Shown piece after piece: positions 35,313 to 44,633 of a stretch of 51,832 nt of DNA; the first letter of the stretch is position 1, and each line of letters starts with the position of its first letter. The DNA lies in assembly GCF_003399765.1 (NCBI RefSeq), contig NZ_NFZV01000029.1, positions 1 to 51,832 of the forward strand, read 5' to 3'. This DNA comes from Alkalilimnicola ehrlichii (GTDB lineage: Bacteria > Pseudomonadota > Gammaproteobacteria > Nitrococcales > AK92). The position numbers were made by a program, and so were the translations under genes. The notes beneath the pieces were generated by a model. It was not told the origin of the DNA. It searched no databases and was given only the letters and a program-made list of their open reading frames with translations.

Positions 35313-37394
35313 ATGAGCGAGATCGATCTGCGGCAGCCGGACCTCTACACCAACCGTCAACTTAGCTTGCTCGAATTCAACCGCCGCGTTCTCGCTCAAG
35401 CGGAAGATAACAGGCTGCCCTTGCTTGAGCGGTTGAAAATGCTGTGCATCTCCAGCACCAACCTCGACGAATTCTTCGAAATACGGGTCGCCGGGCTTAA
35501 GCAGGCCATGGCGATGGGTTCGGTACAAGCCGGGCCGGATAACCACAGCGCACAGGAAGTCCTCACGGCGATCAGCCAGCGCGCTCATCAGTTGGTCGAG
35601 GATCAGTATAGGATCCTCAATAGCGTCCTGATCCCGCAGTTGGCCGAACAGGACATCCGCTTTTTGCGCCGTAGCGAGTGGAGCCCGTCTCAGCGCCTCT
35701 GGCTACAAGAATATTTTGAAGAGGATCTGTTGCCGATTATCAGCCCTATCGGGCTAGATCCTGCCCATCCCTTTCCGCGCGTACTTAATAAAAGCCTCAA
35801 TTTCATTGTCTCGCTCGACGGGAAAGATGCGTTCGGGCGCTCCAGCGGGTATGCCGTCGTGCAAGCGCCGCGCGCGCTACCGAGGCTCATTCAGCTACCT
35901 GCCAACGAGGCCGGCAACGGACCGTTCGATTTCGTCTTTCTCTCGTCCGTCATCCACGCCTTCGTCGGTCAGGAATTATTCCCTGGCATGCGGGTTAAGG
36001 GCTGCTATCAGTTCAGGGTCACCCGCAATAGCGATTTGTTTGTCGACGAAGAGGAAGTCGACGATCTTCTGCGAGCCATGGAAGGCGAACTTTTGTCGCG
36101 CCGCTATGGCGATGCGGTACGCCTGGAGGTCGCCGCTAATTGTCCTGACCATCTGGCCGACTACCTGCTGGATGAATTTAACCTCAGCCGCGACGACCTC
36201 CACCAAGTTAATGGCCCGGTGAATTTAAACCGCTTGATGGCCATCTATGACTTGGTTGATCGGCCCGAACTTAAATTCACGTCCTTCGTCTCGGGGCTGC
36301 CGCGAGAGCTTGCACCGACCAGCGACATTTTCGAGCGCATTCGCCGCAGCGACATTCTGTTGCACCACCCGTTCCACAGCTTCTTACCCGTTATCGATTT
36401 TCTCCGGCAAGCCGCGCAAGACCCGCAGGTGCTCGCCATCAAGCAAACGCTATACCGCACCGGGCCGGACTCGGCTATCGTCGATGCCTTAGTCGCAGCC
36501 GCTCGCTCCGGTAAAGAAGTGACGGTCGTCATCGAGCTACGGGCCCGGTTCGACGAAGAGGCCAACATCGCGCTGGCTAATCGATTACAAGAAGCCGGGG
36601 CCCATGTGGTGTATGGCGTTGTCGGCCACAAAACTCACGCCAAAATGATGCTGGTCGTTCGGCGGGAGGGGCGCGACCTGAACCATTACGTTCATTTGGG
36701 CACCGGCAACTACCATTCGCGCACAGCACGACTCTATACCGACTATGGTTTGCTGACGTGCAACGAGGATATTGGCGAAGACGTTCGCCGCGTGTTCTTG
36801 CAACTAACCAGCCTTGGCAAGGTGTCCGAACTTAATTGTTTGCTACAGGCGCCGTTTACGCTGCACGACCAATTGCTGGGCAAGATTGAGCGCGAGGCGC
36901 GTCATGCACAAGCCGGGCGGCCCGCTCGCATCATTGCCAAGCTCAACTCGCTGGTTGAGCCGCAAATCATCCAAGCGCTCTACGCAGCCTCCTGCGCGGG
37001 CGTGAAAATCGATCTCGTCGTCCGGGGTATGTGCTCGCTCAAGCCGGGCCTCCCCGGCGTCTCGGAACGCATCACGGTACGCTCGGTCATCGGACGATTT
37101 CTTGAGCATACGCGGGTTTACTACTTCGAGAACGACGGCGATCCGCAAGTATTCTGTTCAAGCGCCGATTGGATGGAGCGCAACTTCTTCCGTCGAGTGG
37201 AAGTTGCCTTTCCTTTGCTAAACCCCGAGGTACGCGCGCAGGTTATTCGCGATCTCGACTATTACCTGCGCGATAACACGCAAGCCTGGGTGTTGACCGC
37301 CGAAGGGCATTACGAGCGGCTGCAGCCGGCCGAAGGCGAACAGCCCCTCTCCGCTCAAACCGCCTTACTCGAAGAATTGACCAGCCTCAGCTAA
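35313..37394 (+). CDS. ppk1: Polyphosphate kinase 1
   Basis: Reversibly polymerises the gamma phosphate of ATP into polyphosphate at the membrane. 693 residues from the ATG at 35313 (MSEIDLRQPDLYTNRQLSLLEFNRRVL), usual for PPK1; an ATG at 35286 is also possible. The N domain has NRRVLAQA and MLCISSTNLDEFFEIRVAG. In the catalytic region, GHKTHAKMMLVVRREG and VHLGTGNYHSRTARLYTDYGL carry the two catalytic histidines, the first being the phosphorylated one. ADWMERNFFRRVEVAFPL lies in the C2 domain. ppx faces it, convergent, 54 bases away; in Pseudomonas too ppk and ppx are convergent neighbours. Confidence 0.97.
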   Translation: MSEIDLRQPDLYTNRQLSLLEFNRRVLAQAEDNRLPLLERLKMLCISSTNLDEFFEIRVAGLKQAMAMGSVQAGPDNHSAQEVLTAISQRAHQLVEDQYRILNSVLIPQLAEQDIRFLRRSEWSPSQRLWLQEYFEEDLLPIISPIGLDPAHPFPRVLNKSLNFIVSLDGKDAFGRSSGYAVVQAPRALPRLIQLPANEAGNGPFDFVFLSSVIHAFVGQELFPGMRVKGCYQFRVTRNSDLFVDEEEVDDLLRAMEGELLSRRYGDAVRLEVAANCPDHLADYLLDEFNLSRDDLHQVNGPVNLNRLMAIYDLVDRPELKFTSFVSGLPRELAPTSDIFERIRRSDILLHHPFHSFLPVIDFLRQAAQDPQVLAIKQTLYRTGPDSAIVDALVAAARSGKEVTVVIELRARFDEEANIALANRLQEAGAHVVYGVVGHKTHAKMMLVVRREGRDLNHYVHLGTGNYHSRTARLYTDYGLLTCNEDIGEDVRRVFLQLTSLGKVSELNCLLQAPFTLHDQLLGKIEREARHAQAGRPARIIAKLNSLVEPQIIQALYAASCAGVKIDLVVRGMCSLKPGLPGVSERITVRSVIGRFLEHTRVYYFENDGDPQVFCSSADWMERNFFRRVEVAFPLLNPEVRAQVIRDLDYYLRDNTQAWVLTAEGHYERLQPAEGEQPLSAQTALLEELTSLS

Positions 37395-37448
37395 ACGGCG
37401 ACTAACGGTCGATCGCCGCAATCTCAAACCCGAAAGAGAACCGTACCG

Positions 37449-38980
37449 TTAGTAATACAGCCGAAAACCGGCCGTTGCTAGCTGTTTTGCTTCCTCCTGC
37501 AAGTCGGCGACCAGCAAGGGATGCTCGGCCAACCACGACGGGGCAAACCGCAACGTCACACGCTTTCCCTCGACCTCCAGCCGCGGCAAAGACTGCGGAC
37601 CGACATCCCGCGACCGATGCAAGAGCACGGCGAGACGTAACAACACTAACAATCGATAGGCTTGCTTTTGTTGCCGAGGCGGCAGACTTTTGATTCGTTT
37701 ATGCGGCAAACGGCGCCGGTGTCCCTGTACCAGCACCGCGAGCAAGGCTTGCTCTTGCTGAGAAAACCCGGCTAAGTCGGCGTGCCTAACAACATAGGCT
37801 CCATGCTTATGATACTGCGCATGCGAGATATCGAGGCCGATCTCATGCAACTCCGCCGCCCACCGCAACAGACGGCGACTCTCCGAATCGCCCAAACCCC
37901 AGGTTACTGCCACGGCCTGGCGCAAACGATCGGCCGTTTCGCGAACGCGCTCGGCCTGCCCAGCATCGACGTGGTAGCGGGCCCGTAAACTGTCGATGCT
38001 CCCACCCCGCACCTCGCGCCGCTGAATACGCCCCAATAAGTCATACATAACGCCTTCGCGCAGAGCGCCTTGTGCCGTTTCCATCTCGTCCAAAGCCAAG
38101 GCCTGGAAAACGGCGCTTAATGCCGCTACGCCACCGGCAAAAACGGGTGCTCGCTCGGAGCCGACGCTGCAAAAACCGGCGCGTTCGACACTGCCGGCAG
38201 CCAGCAGCGTTTTGCGCAGCTTAGCGAGCGCCGACGCCGTAATCGTGCCCTCGCTCCAGCCGGCTTCAAACACGGTTCGTTGTACAGCCTGGATGGTGCC
38301 GGAAGCTCCGATCACCCGCTGCCAGCCGCTCTCGCGAAAGCTCTGCGCCACCGGCTCCAGCTCTCGTCTAGCCGCGAGCACGGCCTCCTGCCAGCGCGCC
38401 CGGTCGATCTTACCGTCCGCAAATGCCTGCTGCGTGAGCGTTACGCAACCAACCTCCAAGCTCTCCAGCAACGACGGCTCAACCCCCTCGCCGATAATCA
38501 GCTCCGTGCTCCCCCACCGATATCGACAACCAAGCGTCGACGGCCCTCGTCGGCGACGCTATAGGCGACGCCCAGGTAAACTAACCGCGCCTCCTCAAAA
38601 CCCGACACCACTTCAATCGGATGCCCTAACGCCTTCTCCGCTCGTTTGAGGAATCCCCGGCTATGGCGCGCACGACGCAGGGTGTTCGTTCCCACCGCTC
38701 GCACCGTGCCAGCCTCGAATTGCCGCAACCGCTGACCGAAACGCTGCAACGCTGCCAACGCGCGCTCTTCCGCGTCTTGGGCAATACGCCCATCGTCGGT
38801 TAAGCCTGCCGCCAATCGCACCGGCTCTTTAAGCCGATCCAGCACCTGCAATTGCCCGTGATGATCGCGCCCTATCAACATGTGAAAACTGTTCGAGCCG
38901 AGGTCTACCGCCGCTACGGGGCGGGACAGTTTCGCTGGCGACTCGTCGGCAATCGCTCCGAAAGGCGGCCCCTGTTTCAT
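37449..38980 (-). CDS. ppx: Exopolyphosphatase (Ppx/GppA), broken by one missing base
   Basis: Processively releases phosphate from polyphosphate. The ATG at 38980 has GAGG seven bases upstream. The N-terminal ASKHA domain shows AAVDLGSNSFHMLIGR, VRAVGTNTLRRARHSRGFL and EARLVYLGV. After VVDIGGG the frame fails at a C5 run (38511-38515); one more C gives GGGSTELIIGEGV and continues VGCVTLTQQAF, which is the normal Ppx sequence, to 37449. The repaired length is about 510 residues, standard for Ppx with its HD-like C-terminal part (WAAELHEIGLDISHAQYHKHG). The break is therefore almost surely an artefact. It is convergent with ppk1. Confidence 0.92.
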
Positions 38981-39239
38981 AAGGTTTCCTCGCTCGTCGC
39001 TCACCGCGGGGGAATACGCGCTGTTGGCGCGGCAACCCGCTTGACCATTGTGCCACCATGTCGGCTCGGCCCGCAGCTTCTTAGCGTAGTTAATTTTTCA
39101 GCATTTACTTGCAATGTACCTACTCAGCCTCGACTAGTTGCGAAAGAGAGGTACTGCCTCTTCTTCTTGTTCGACCAGGCCGCCAGGGTGTCCCGCGGTG
39201 CGCCTAAGGAATCTGTTCAGCTTAGGAGAAGTAAGGATT

Positions 39240-40253
39240 ATGCAATCGGCAGCCAGCCAAGCCCAGAAAGCCCCACAAGCCATGCTTGCGGCCGTTCTCA
39301 CGGAAGCCGGCCACTTCGAATTACAACAGGTTCCGCGCCCGCAACCGGGGCCGAACCAAGTAAGAATTCGTCTGCAAGGCTGCGGCATCTGCGCCTCCAA
39401 CATACCCGCTTTCGAGGGGCGCGAATGGTTCCAATACCCCTTATCCCCCGGTGAGCTTGGCCACGAAGGTTGGGGTACGATCGACGCCATCGGCGACGAG
39501 GTCGATCACTTACGCGTTGGAGAGCGTGTGGCCGCCTTAAGTTTCCATGCCTATGCCGAGTACGACATCGCCGATGCCGACAAGGTAGTCCGGCTGCCGC
39601 CGGCACTCGACGGCCAACCTATCCCCGGCGAAGCGCTCGGTTGCATCATGAACATATTCCGGCGCGCCCAAATAACGCAGGGTCAGACCGTTGGCATCGT
39701 CGGCTCCGGATTTCTCGGCAGCGGGCTGCTTCAGCTTGCGAAAGCGGCCGGCGCCCGCGTGATTGCGATTTCCCGCTCGGAAAGCTCTTGCGCCTTGGCG
39801 GAACGTCTCGGTGCCGATCATGTCGTGCCGATGCAAGATCATTGGGAAATTATCGACCAGGTCAAACAACTGACCGAGGAGCGTTTCTGCGAGCGCGTAC
39901 TGGAATGCACCGGCAAGCAATGGCCGCTCGATCTCGCCGGCGAACTCACCGCCTTCAGCGGTCGGCTGGTCATCGCCGGCTTTCATCAAGACGGGCCACG
40001 CTCGGTTAATATGCAACTCTGGAACTGGCGCGGTATCGACGTCGTCAACGCTCACGAACGCGACCCCGCTGTAGCGGTGCGGGGAATGCAAGAAGCCGTT
40101 GCCGCCGTCGCCGACGGTCGCCTTCAAATCGCGCCTCTACTCAGCCATCGCTTCGGCCTCCAGGACTTGACTCGCGGTTTGCACGCAGCGGCCACCCGAC
40201 CCGAGGGCTTCACCAAAGCCGTGCTGATGATGGAGGAGGCTAACCGTGGATAA
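39240..40253 (+). CDS. Zinc-type (MDR) alcohol/sugar dehydrogenase-like protein
   Basis: 337 residues from the ATG at 39240 (AAGGA three bases upstream). The GroES-like N-terminal domain has QVRIRLQGCGICASN, PLSPGELGHEGWGTIDAIGDEV and VGERVAALSFHAYAEY. The Rossmann domain has GQTVGIVGSGFLGSGLLQLAKAAGARVIAI. The catalytic Cys in CGICASN is kept, while the usual structural four-cysteine zinc lobe is absent. Such proteins oxidise or reduce sugar or polyol groups, for example threonine/sorbitol dehydrogenase relatives. The next gene, Gfo/Idh/MocA, starts 8 bases before this stop, so the pair acts together, most likely on a nucleotide or free sugar of the glycan locus. Confidence 0.85.
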   Translation: MQSAASQAQKAPQAMLAAVLTEAGHFELQQVPRPQPGPNQVRIRLQGCGICASNIPAFEGREWFQYPLSPGELGHEGWGTIDAIGDEVDHLRVGERVAALSFHAYAEYDIADADKVVRLPPALDGQPIPGEALGCIMNIFRRAQITQGQTVGIVGSGFLGSGLLQLAKAAGARVIAISRSESSCALAERLGADHVVPMQDHWEIIDQVKQLTEERFCERVLECTGKQWPLDLAGELTAFSGRLVIAGFHQDGPRSVNMQLWNWRGIDVVNAHERDPAVAVRGMQEAVAAVADGRLQIAPLLSHRFGLQDLTRGLHAAATRPEGFTKAVLMMEEANRG

Positions 40254-41292
40254 GCATCGCAAACTCCGCCTCGGCTTTCTCGGCACCGGCTGGATCGGTC
40301 GCCATAGGCTTCAGAAATTGGCCGAGTCCGGTCTCGCCGATATCGTTGCCATCGCCGACCCAAGCCCGGACTGCCTGCAACAGGCCGCAGCGATTGCACC
40401 AACGGCTATCCAAGCGACAAGTTTAGACGAGCTTCTCCAGCTCGACCTGGACGGGCTTGTGATTGCCACCCCAAGCGCCCTTCACGCCGAGCAATGCCGG
40501 CGCGCCTTCGACGCCGGGCTTGCGGTATTTTGCCAAAAGCCCCTAGGCCGCAACGCCGCTGAGGTAGCCTCGGTCGTTAATGCCGCCCACCGCGCCGACC
40601 GCTTACTAGGCGTGGATTTTTCCTATCGCTATGTCGCCGGTATGGACGAGATCCGCCGTCGTATTCAAGCCGGAGAACTCGGCCGTGCCTTTGCAGGGCG
40701 GCTAGTATTTCACAACGCTTACGGGCCCGATAAAGCCTGGTTCTACGACCGCGACCTGGCCGGCGGCGGCTGCCTGATGGACCTGGGCGTGCACTTGGTC
40801 GACCTCGCTTTATGGCTGTTTGATTTCCCGCGCGTGGAGCAGATTACCAGCCGCTGTTTCGCCGCAGCCGAGCGTTTGTCGTTAAGCTCGAACGCGGTGG
40901 AAGACTACGCGCTCGCGCAACTCGATTTAGCCAACGGGGTGAGCCTTGAACTGGCGTGTTCGTGGAATTTGTCCGCCGGTTGCGACGCTGAGATCGAGGC
41001 GAGTTTCTTCGGCGATCGAGCCGGCGCGCGTTGGCGTAACGTTAACGGCTCCTTCTTCGACTTCAACGCCGAGTGGCATCAAGGCACCGAGCGAGAGACG
41101 CTCGGCTCGCCACCGGATGATTGGGGCGGTCGAGCGGCGCTGGCCTGGGCCGAGCAACTTATCGCCAACCCTGCCCATGATCGCGCGCGGGCCGCCCATT
41201 ATATATATGTGGCAGAAGTGCTCGATCGGATCTATCAGCAAGCAGATCCGACACCGCAAGCCGTGTCCGCGGCTCGCAGCGCCGTTAACTGA
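40246..41292 (+). CDS. Gfo/Idh/MocA family sugar oxidoreductase
   Basis: 348 residues starting at a GTG at 40246, with GGAGGAGG upstream and an 8-base overlap with the MDR gene. The Rossmann motif is GFLGTGWIGRHRLQ. VIATPSALHAEQCRRAFDAGLAVFCQKPLGRNAAE contains the family EKP-like motif as QKP. The C-terminal domain has GGGCLMDLGVHLVDLALWL with the catalytic His. NAD(P)-dependent oxidation or reduction of a sugar is expected. Together with the MDR protein it resembles two-step ketose or inosose interconversion pairs. Located at the head of the glycan locus. Confidence 0.88.
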   Translation: MDKHRKLRLGFLGTGWIGRHRLQKLAESGLADIVAIADPSPDCLQQAAAIAPTAIQATSLDELLQLDLDGLVIATPSALHAEQCRRAFDAGLAVFCQKPLGRNAAEVASVVNAAHRADRLLGVDFSYRYVAGMDEIRRRIQAGELGRAFAGRLVFHNAYGPDKAWFYDRDLAGGGCLMDLGVHLVDLALWLFDFPRVEQITSRCFAAAERLSLSSNAVEDYALAQLDLANGVSLELACSWNLSAGCDAEIEASFFGDRAGARWRNVNGSFFDFNAEWHQGTERETLGSPPDDWGGRAALAWAEQLIANPAHDRARAAHYIYVAEVLDRIYQQADPTPQAVSAARSAVN

Positions 41293-41312
41293 CGGGGGCG
41301 GGGCTTGTCGCC

Positions 41313-42277
41313 CTACCCCTGCGCCGCCCGCAAGCGTTCGTCCAAGCTCGCCAGCCGTAAACGCGCCTGTTCGACAGTCAAGCCAAGGCCCGTGTCGAAC
41401 GTCACCTGCGGGCGCCACCCTAAGAGCTGCTGCGCCAGGCTGATATCCGGTTTCCGGCGTAGCGGATCGTTCTCCGGTAACGGGCAGAAACATATCTCCG
41501 CCGCCGTTCCGGTCGCCAATTTCACCTGCTCGGCAATGGCCAATACGCTGAACTCCTCAGGATTACCGAGGTTTATCGGGCCGCTGTGGTCGACTCCCAG
41601 ATAACGCACTATGCCTTCCACCAGATCGTCGACATACTGCAAGCTACGTGTTTGATTGCCGTTGCCGTAAATCGTAAGCGGTTTACCGGTCAGGGCCTGG
41701 CGAATAAAATTGGTAACTACCCGCCCGTCGTACAGGTCCATCCTAGGACCATAAGTATTAAAGATGCGGATAATCCGCACCGGCATACCGAGTGCTCGGT
41801 GGTAAGCCATCACCAGACTTTCGGCGAACCGTTTCGACTCGTCGTACACCGCGCGCGCCCAATCGGATTGACATTACCCCAATACGCCTCCCGCTGAGGA
41901 TGCTCCAACGGGTCGCCATAGACCTCGCTCGTACTGGCAAGAAAAAAGGCCGCTCCGCGACCTTTTGCTAGCTCCAGTAGTTGATAGGTGCCCCGGCTAT
42001 TTACCAGCATGGTCTCAACCGGCCGCTCCAAATACTTCGGCGGCGAGGCCGGGCTGGCAAAGTGCATCACCCAATCGAGGCTGCGTTTGAGCATGAGCGG
42101 TTCGCAAACGTCGTGCTCGATAAACTCAAACCGCGGGTGCCGGTAAAGATGGCGAAGATTATCCAAGTTGCCGGTACTGAGGTTATCGACACCGATGACG
42201 CGGTGCCCCTCCGCCAGTAAACGATCTACCACGTGACTGCCGACGAAACCAGCCGCACCAGTCAATAAGATGGTCAA
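41313..42277 (-). CDS. UDP-glucuronate decarboxylase (UDP-xylose synthase), broken by one missing base
   Basis: Converts UDP-glucuronate to UDP-xylose. The likely start is a TTG at 42277 with AAAAGG upstream: [20 protein letters not shown]. It keeps [32 protein letters not shown], the diagnostic [17 protein letters not shown] and YWGNVNPIG. Then the frame fails in the GC repeat at 41851-41860. One more C gives [16 protein letters not shown] with the YxxxK pair, followed by [21 protein letters not shown] to 41313. The repaired length is 321 residues, typical for UXS. It is the only minus-strand gene in this glycan locus and indicates that xylose is a building block. A TTG start is unusual for a highly used enzyme. 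Confidence 0.9.
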
Positions 42278-42655
42278 CGCACGGCCTTTTTTCGGCTTGT
42301 AGCATAGAGCCTTTTCATCGACAGTTTTCCTCCTTGTCCACCCGCCTCCTGGACCGTCGGCAAAACCCGCAGAAACACGGCAGGAAGCGGTTCTTGAATC
42401 TCCGTCGTCAGGCATTACATAAGGTCTTACGAATACTGTTCAACCAGCAGTAAATGCTAATGAAGATCGGACAGCGATAGCTTTCAGAACAGGGAGTTAG
42501 AACGGCATATTTTGAATAGCTATTTTAGAAATTATGTTTTTCACGCGTTGCAGCGCACAACTCTTCAGCCGGCGTTATTGTAGGGAAAGACAAAACCGGC
42601 TAGCGGCCGATCTCCTTTCGATTCGCCGCATCCATACATGGACATGTAAAAGCAC
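42278..42655. other. Divergent intergenic region of the glycan locus
   Basis: About 380 bases between UXS and the SDR gene. The UXS frame is open to 42415 but the extension shows no conserved sequence. From 42480 to 42560 the DNA is AT-rich (TATTTTGAATAGCTATTTTA), a likely promoter zone for the rightward glycan operon. No RNA gene or repeat was found. Confidence 0.4.
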
Positions 42656-43369
42656 ATGACTTGCATGACGCTGGAAACGAAACAAGCCTTAGTTAGCGGG
42701 GGGAGTTCCGGGATTGGCATGGCCATTTGCAAGGCGCTAAGCGCTGCGGGGGCCCGGGTTGCAAATGCCGATATCGCACCGCCGGCCGTCGGGCTTCCTG
42801 CCGGGATTACCCATCACCGTACCGATATTCGTATCGGTGCGGAGGTCGATAGGCTGTTCGATCGCCTCCATAGCGCACAAGCATTACCCGATATTCTTGT
42901 ACTCAATGCCGGCATCGGACTGTACGAGCCTTTATGCGAAGGCGATCCGGAGAAATGGCAGCGCCTCGTCGATACCAATTTTCTTGGCGCCTTGCGCTTA
43001 ATCCGCGCCTTTGTCCCGCCCATGCTGGAGAACCAGGGCGGCGATGTCGTATTCATCGGCTCGGTCTCCGCTCGCCAACCGCACCCCAGCGGCGGCGTAT
43101 ACAGCGCTAGCAAATCCGCACTTGCCGACATCGCCGAGACGCTGCGAATGGAAGCGCAATCCGCTCTTCGAGTATGCACCGTGTCCCCCGGCGTGGTTGA
43201 CACATCGTTTTTCGACAATCTGCTCGCAGGCGAGCAAAGCGTGGAAGAGATCGGCTACGGGAGTCTGGACCCCGCCCACATAGCTGAACTTGTAGTTTTC
43301 GCGCTGACGCGGGCACCGGAAGTGGCCATTAACCACATCACGGTTCGGCCACGGAAGCAGGTGTTCTGA
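42656..43369 (+). CDS. Short-chain dehydrogenase/reductase
   Basis: 237 residues. Cofactor motif ALVSGGSSGIGMAICKAL, LNAGIG (NAG motif) and the active-site GSVSARQPHPSGGVYSASK (Ser, Tyr, Lys). ATG at 42656 or 42665; there is no strong ribosome site at either. It starts the rightward operon of the glycan locus and is 46 bases from the epimerase gene. The substrate is probably a keto-sugar or similar intermediate, but this classical SDR fold cannot be assigned more closely. Confidence 0.87.
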   Translation: MTCMTLETKQALVSGGSSGIGMAICKALSAAGARVANADIAPPAVGLPAGITHHRTDIRIGAEVDRLFDRLHSAQALPDILVLNAGIGLYEPLCEGDPEKWQRLVDTNFLGALRLIRAFVPPMLENQGGDVVFIGSVSARQPHPSGGVYSASKSALADIAETLRMEAQSALRVCTVSPGVVDTSFFDNLLAGEQSVEEIGYGSLDPAHIAELVVFALTRAPEVAINHITVRPRKQVF

Positions 43370-43415
43370 TCACCGAAGGGCCATCGAGCGGATGAGCCAG
43401 GGAAGGGAGACGGCG

Positions 43416-44534
43416 ATGAGCAAGAGAGTACTGATTACCGGCGGTGCAGGCTTTATCGGGTCGCATGTAGCCGACGAACTCATCAAGCAGGGATATCGTG
43501 TCCGGGCATTGGACAACCTGAGCGAACAAGTCCATGGCCAATCACGGCGTCGCCCCGATTACCTGGATTCCGACATCGAGTTGATAGAAGGCGACATCCG
43601 CGATCCGGAAACGGTTGCGCATGCCTTGCAAGGCGTCGATGCCGTCTTCCACTTTGCCGCTGCCGTAGGCGTCGGCCAAAGCATGTACGAAATCGCTCAG
43701 TACACGGAAACCAATAACTTTGGAACCGCCGTTTTACTGGAGCAATTAGCCAAGCAGCGCGTCGAAAAGCTGGTATTGGCGTCCAGCATGAGTCTGTACG
43801 GAGAAGGCTTATACCAAGACGCCAGCGGAGCGGCGACCGATACCGTCCGCCGCAGTCGGGGCCAGTTGCGAGAGCACCGCTGGGAGCCTCTCAGCCCGAG
43901 TGGCGAGCAACTCACGCCTGTCCCGACCCCGGAAAGCAAACCTGCCGATCTCGCGTCGATTTATGCGCTATCGAAGTTCGACCAGGAACGGATGTGCCTC
44001 CTTATCGGCGAAGCCTACGATATACCGACCACGGCGCTGCGCTTCTTTAACGTGTACGGCCCGCGCCAGGCGCTATCGAACCCCTACACGGGCGTGCTGG
44101 CCATCTTTGCCTCCCGTTACCTCAATGGCCAACCGCCGCTGATTTTCGAAGACGGCGAACAGCGCCGCGATTTCGTCAGCGTACACGACGTCAGCCGGGC
44201 AGCGCGCCTTGCACTGGAAGCAAACGCTGCTACCGGGCGCGTGTTCAATATCGGCAGCGGCCAGGCTTACACCGTATCCGGTATCGCACGGCGTATGGCC
44301 CAGGCGCTGAACTGTCCGGACATCGAGCCGCAAATTACCGGCGATTACCGGGTCGGCGATATACGACATTGTTTTGCCGATATCGCTTTAGCGGAAGAAA
44401 TTCTCGGTTATCGGCCTCAAGTAGATCTGGAAGACGGCCTGCAGGAACTTGCCGACTGGCTGCCCAGAACATCGGCAATCGACCGTGTTCCCCAAGCGAG
44501 AGAGGAACTGACTCGGCGGGGGCTCAGCCTTTGA
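43416..44534 (+). CDS. NAD-dependent nucleotide-sugar epimerase/dehydratase
   Basis: 372 residues from the ATG at 43416 with GGGAG before it. Extended SDR: GGAGFIGSHVADELIKQG, HFAAAVGVGQSMYE, ASSMSLYGEG, the catalytic YALSK, ALRFFNVYGPRQALSNPYTGV and GSGQAYTVSGIA. An insert at about 130-180 (SRGQLREHRWEPLSPSG) is unusual. This group contains UDP-glucose 4-epimerases, dTDP-glucose dehydratase relatives and related enzymes; the exact sugar is unknown. It provides a nucleotide sugar to the glycosyltransferases downstream. The gene after it begins 99 bases on. Confidence 0.87.
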   Translation: MSKRVLITGGAGFIGSHVADELIKQGYRVRALDNLSEQVHGQSRRRPDYLDSDIELIEGDIRDPETVAHALQGVDAVFHFAAAVGVGQSMYEIAQYTETNNFGTAVLLEQLAKQRVEKLVLASSMSLYGEGLYQDASGAATDTVRRSRGQLREHRWEPLSPSGEQLTPVPTPESKPADLASIYALSKFDQERMCLLIGEAYDIPTTALRFFNVYGPRQALSNPYTGVLAIFASRYLNGQPPLIFEDGEQRRDFVSVHDVSRAARLALEANAATGRVFNIGSGQAYTVSGIARRMAQALNCPDIEPQITGDYRVGDIRHCFADIALAEEILGYRPQVDLEDGLQELADWLPRTSAIDRVPQAREELTRRGLSL

Positions 44535-44633
44535 GGCGGGTAAAAGCAAACGGGACGGCAAACACCGGCGACACCGCCGGCGGCCAAGGCCGTTGTTGCT
44601 CAAAAGCCTTTTAGTCCCGGGAGGGAGATCATC

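Noticed and set aside
35157-35588. Minus-strand open frame over the ppk 5' end
   Set aside because: Antisense to the conserved PPK1 N-terminal domain.
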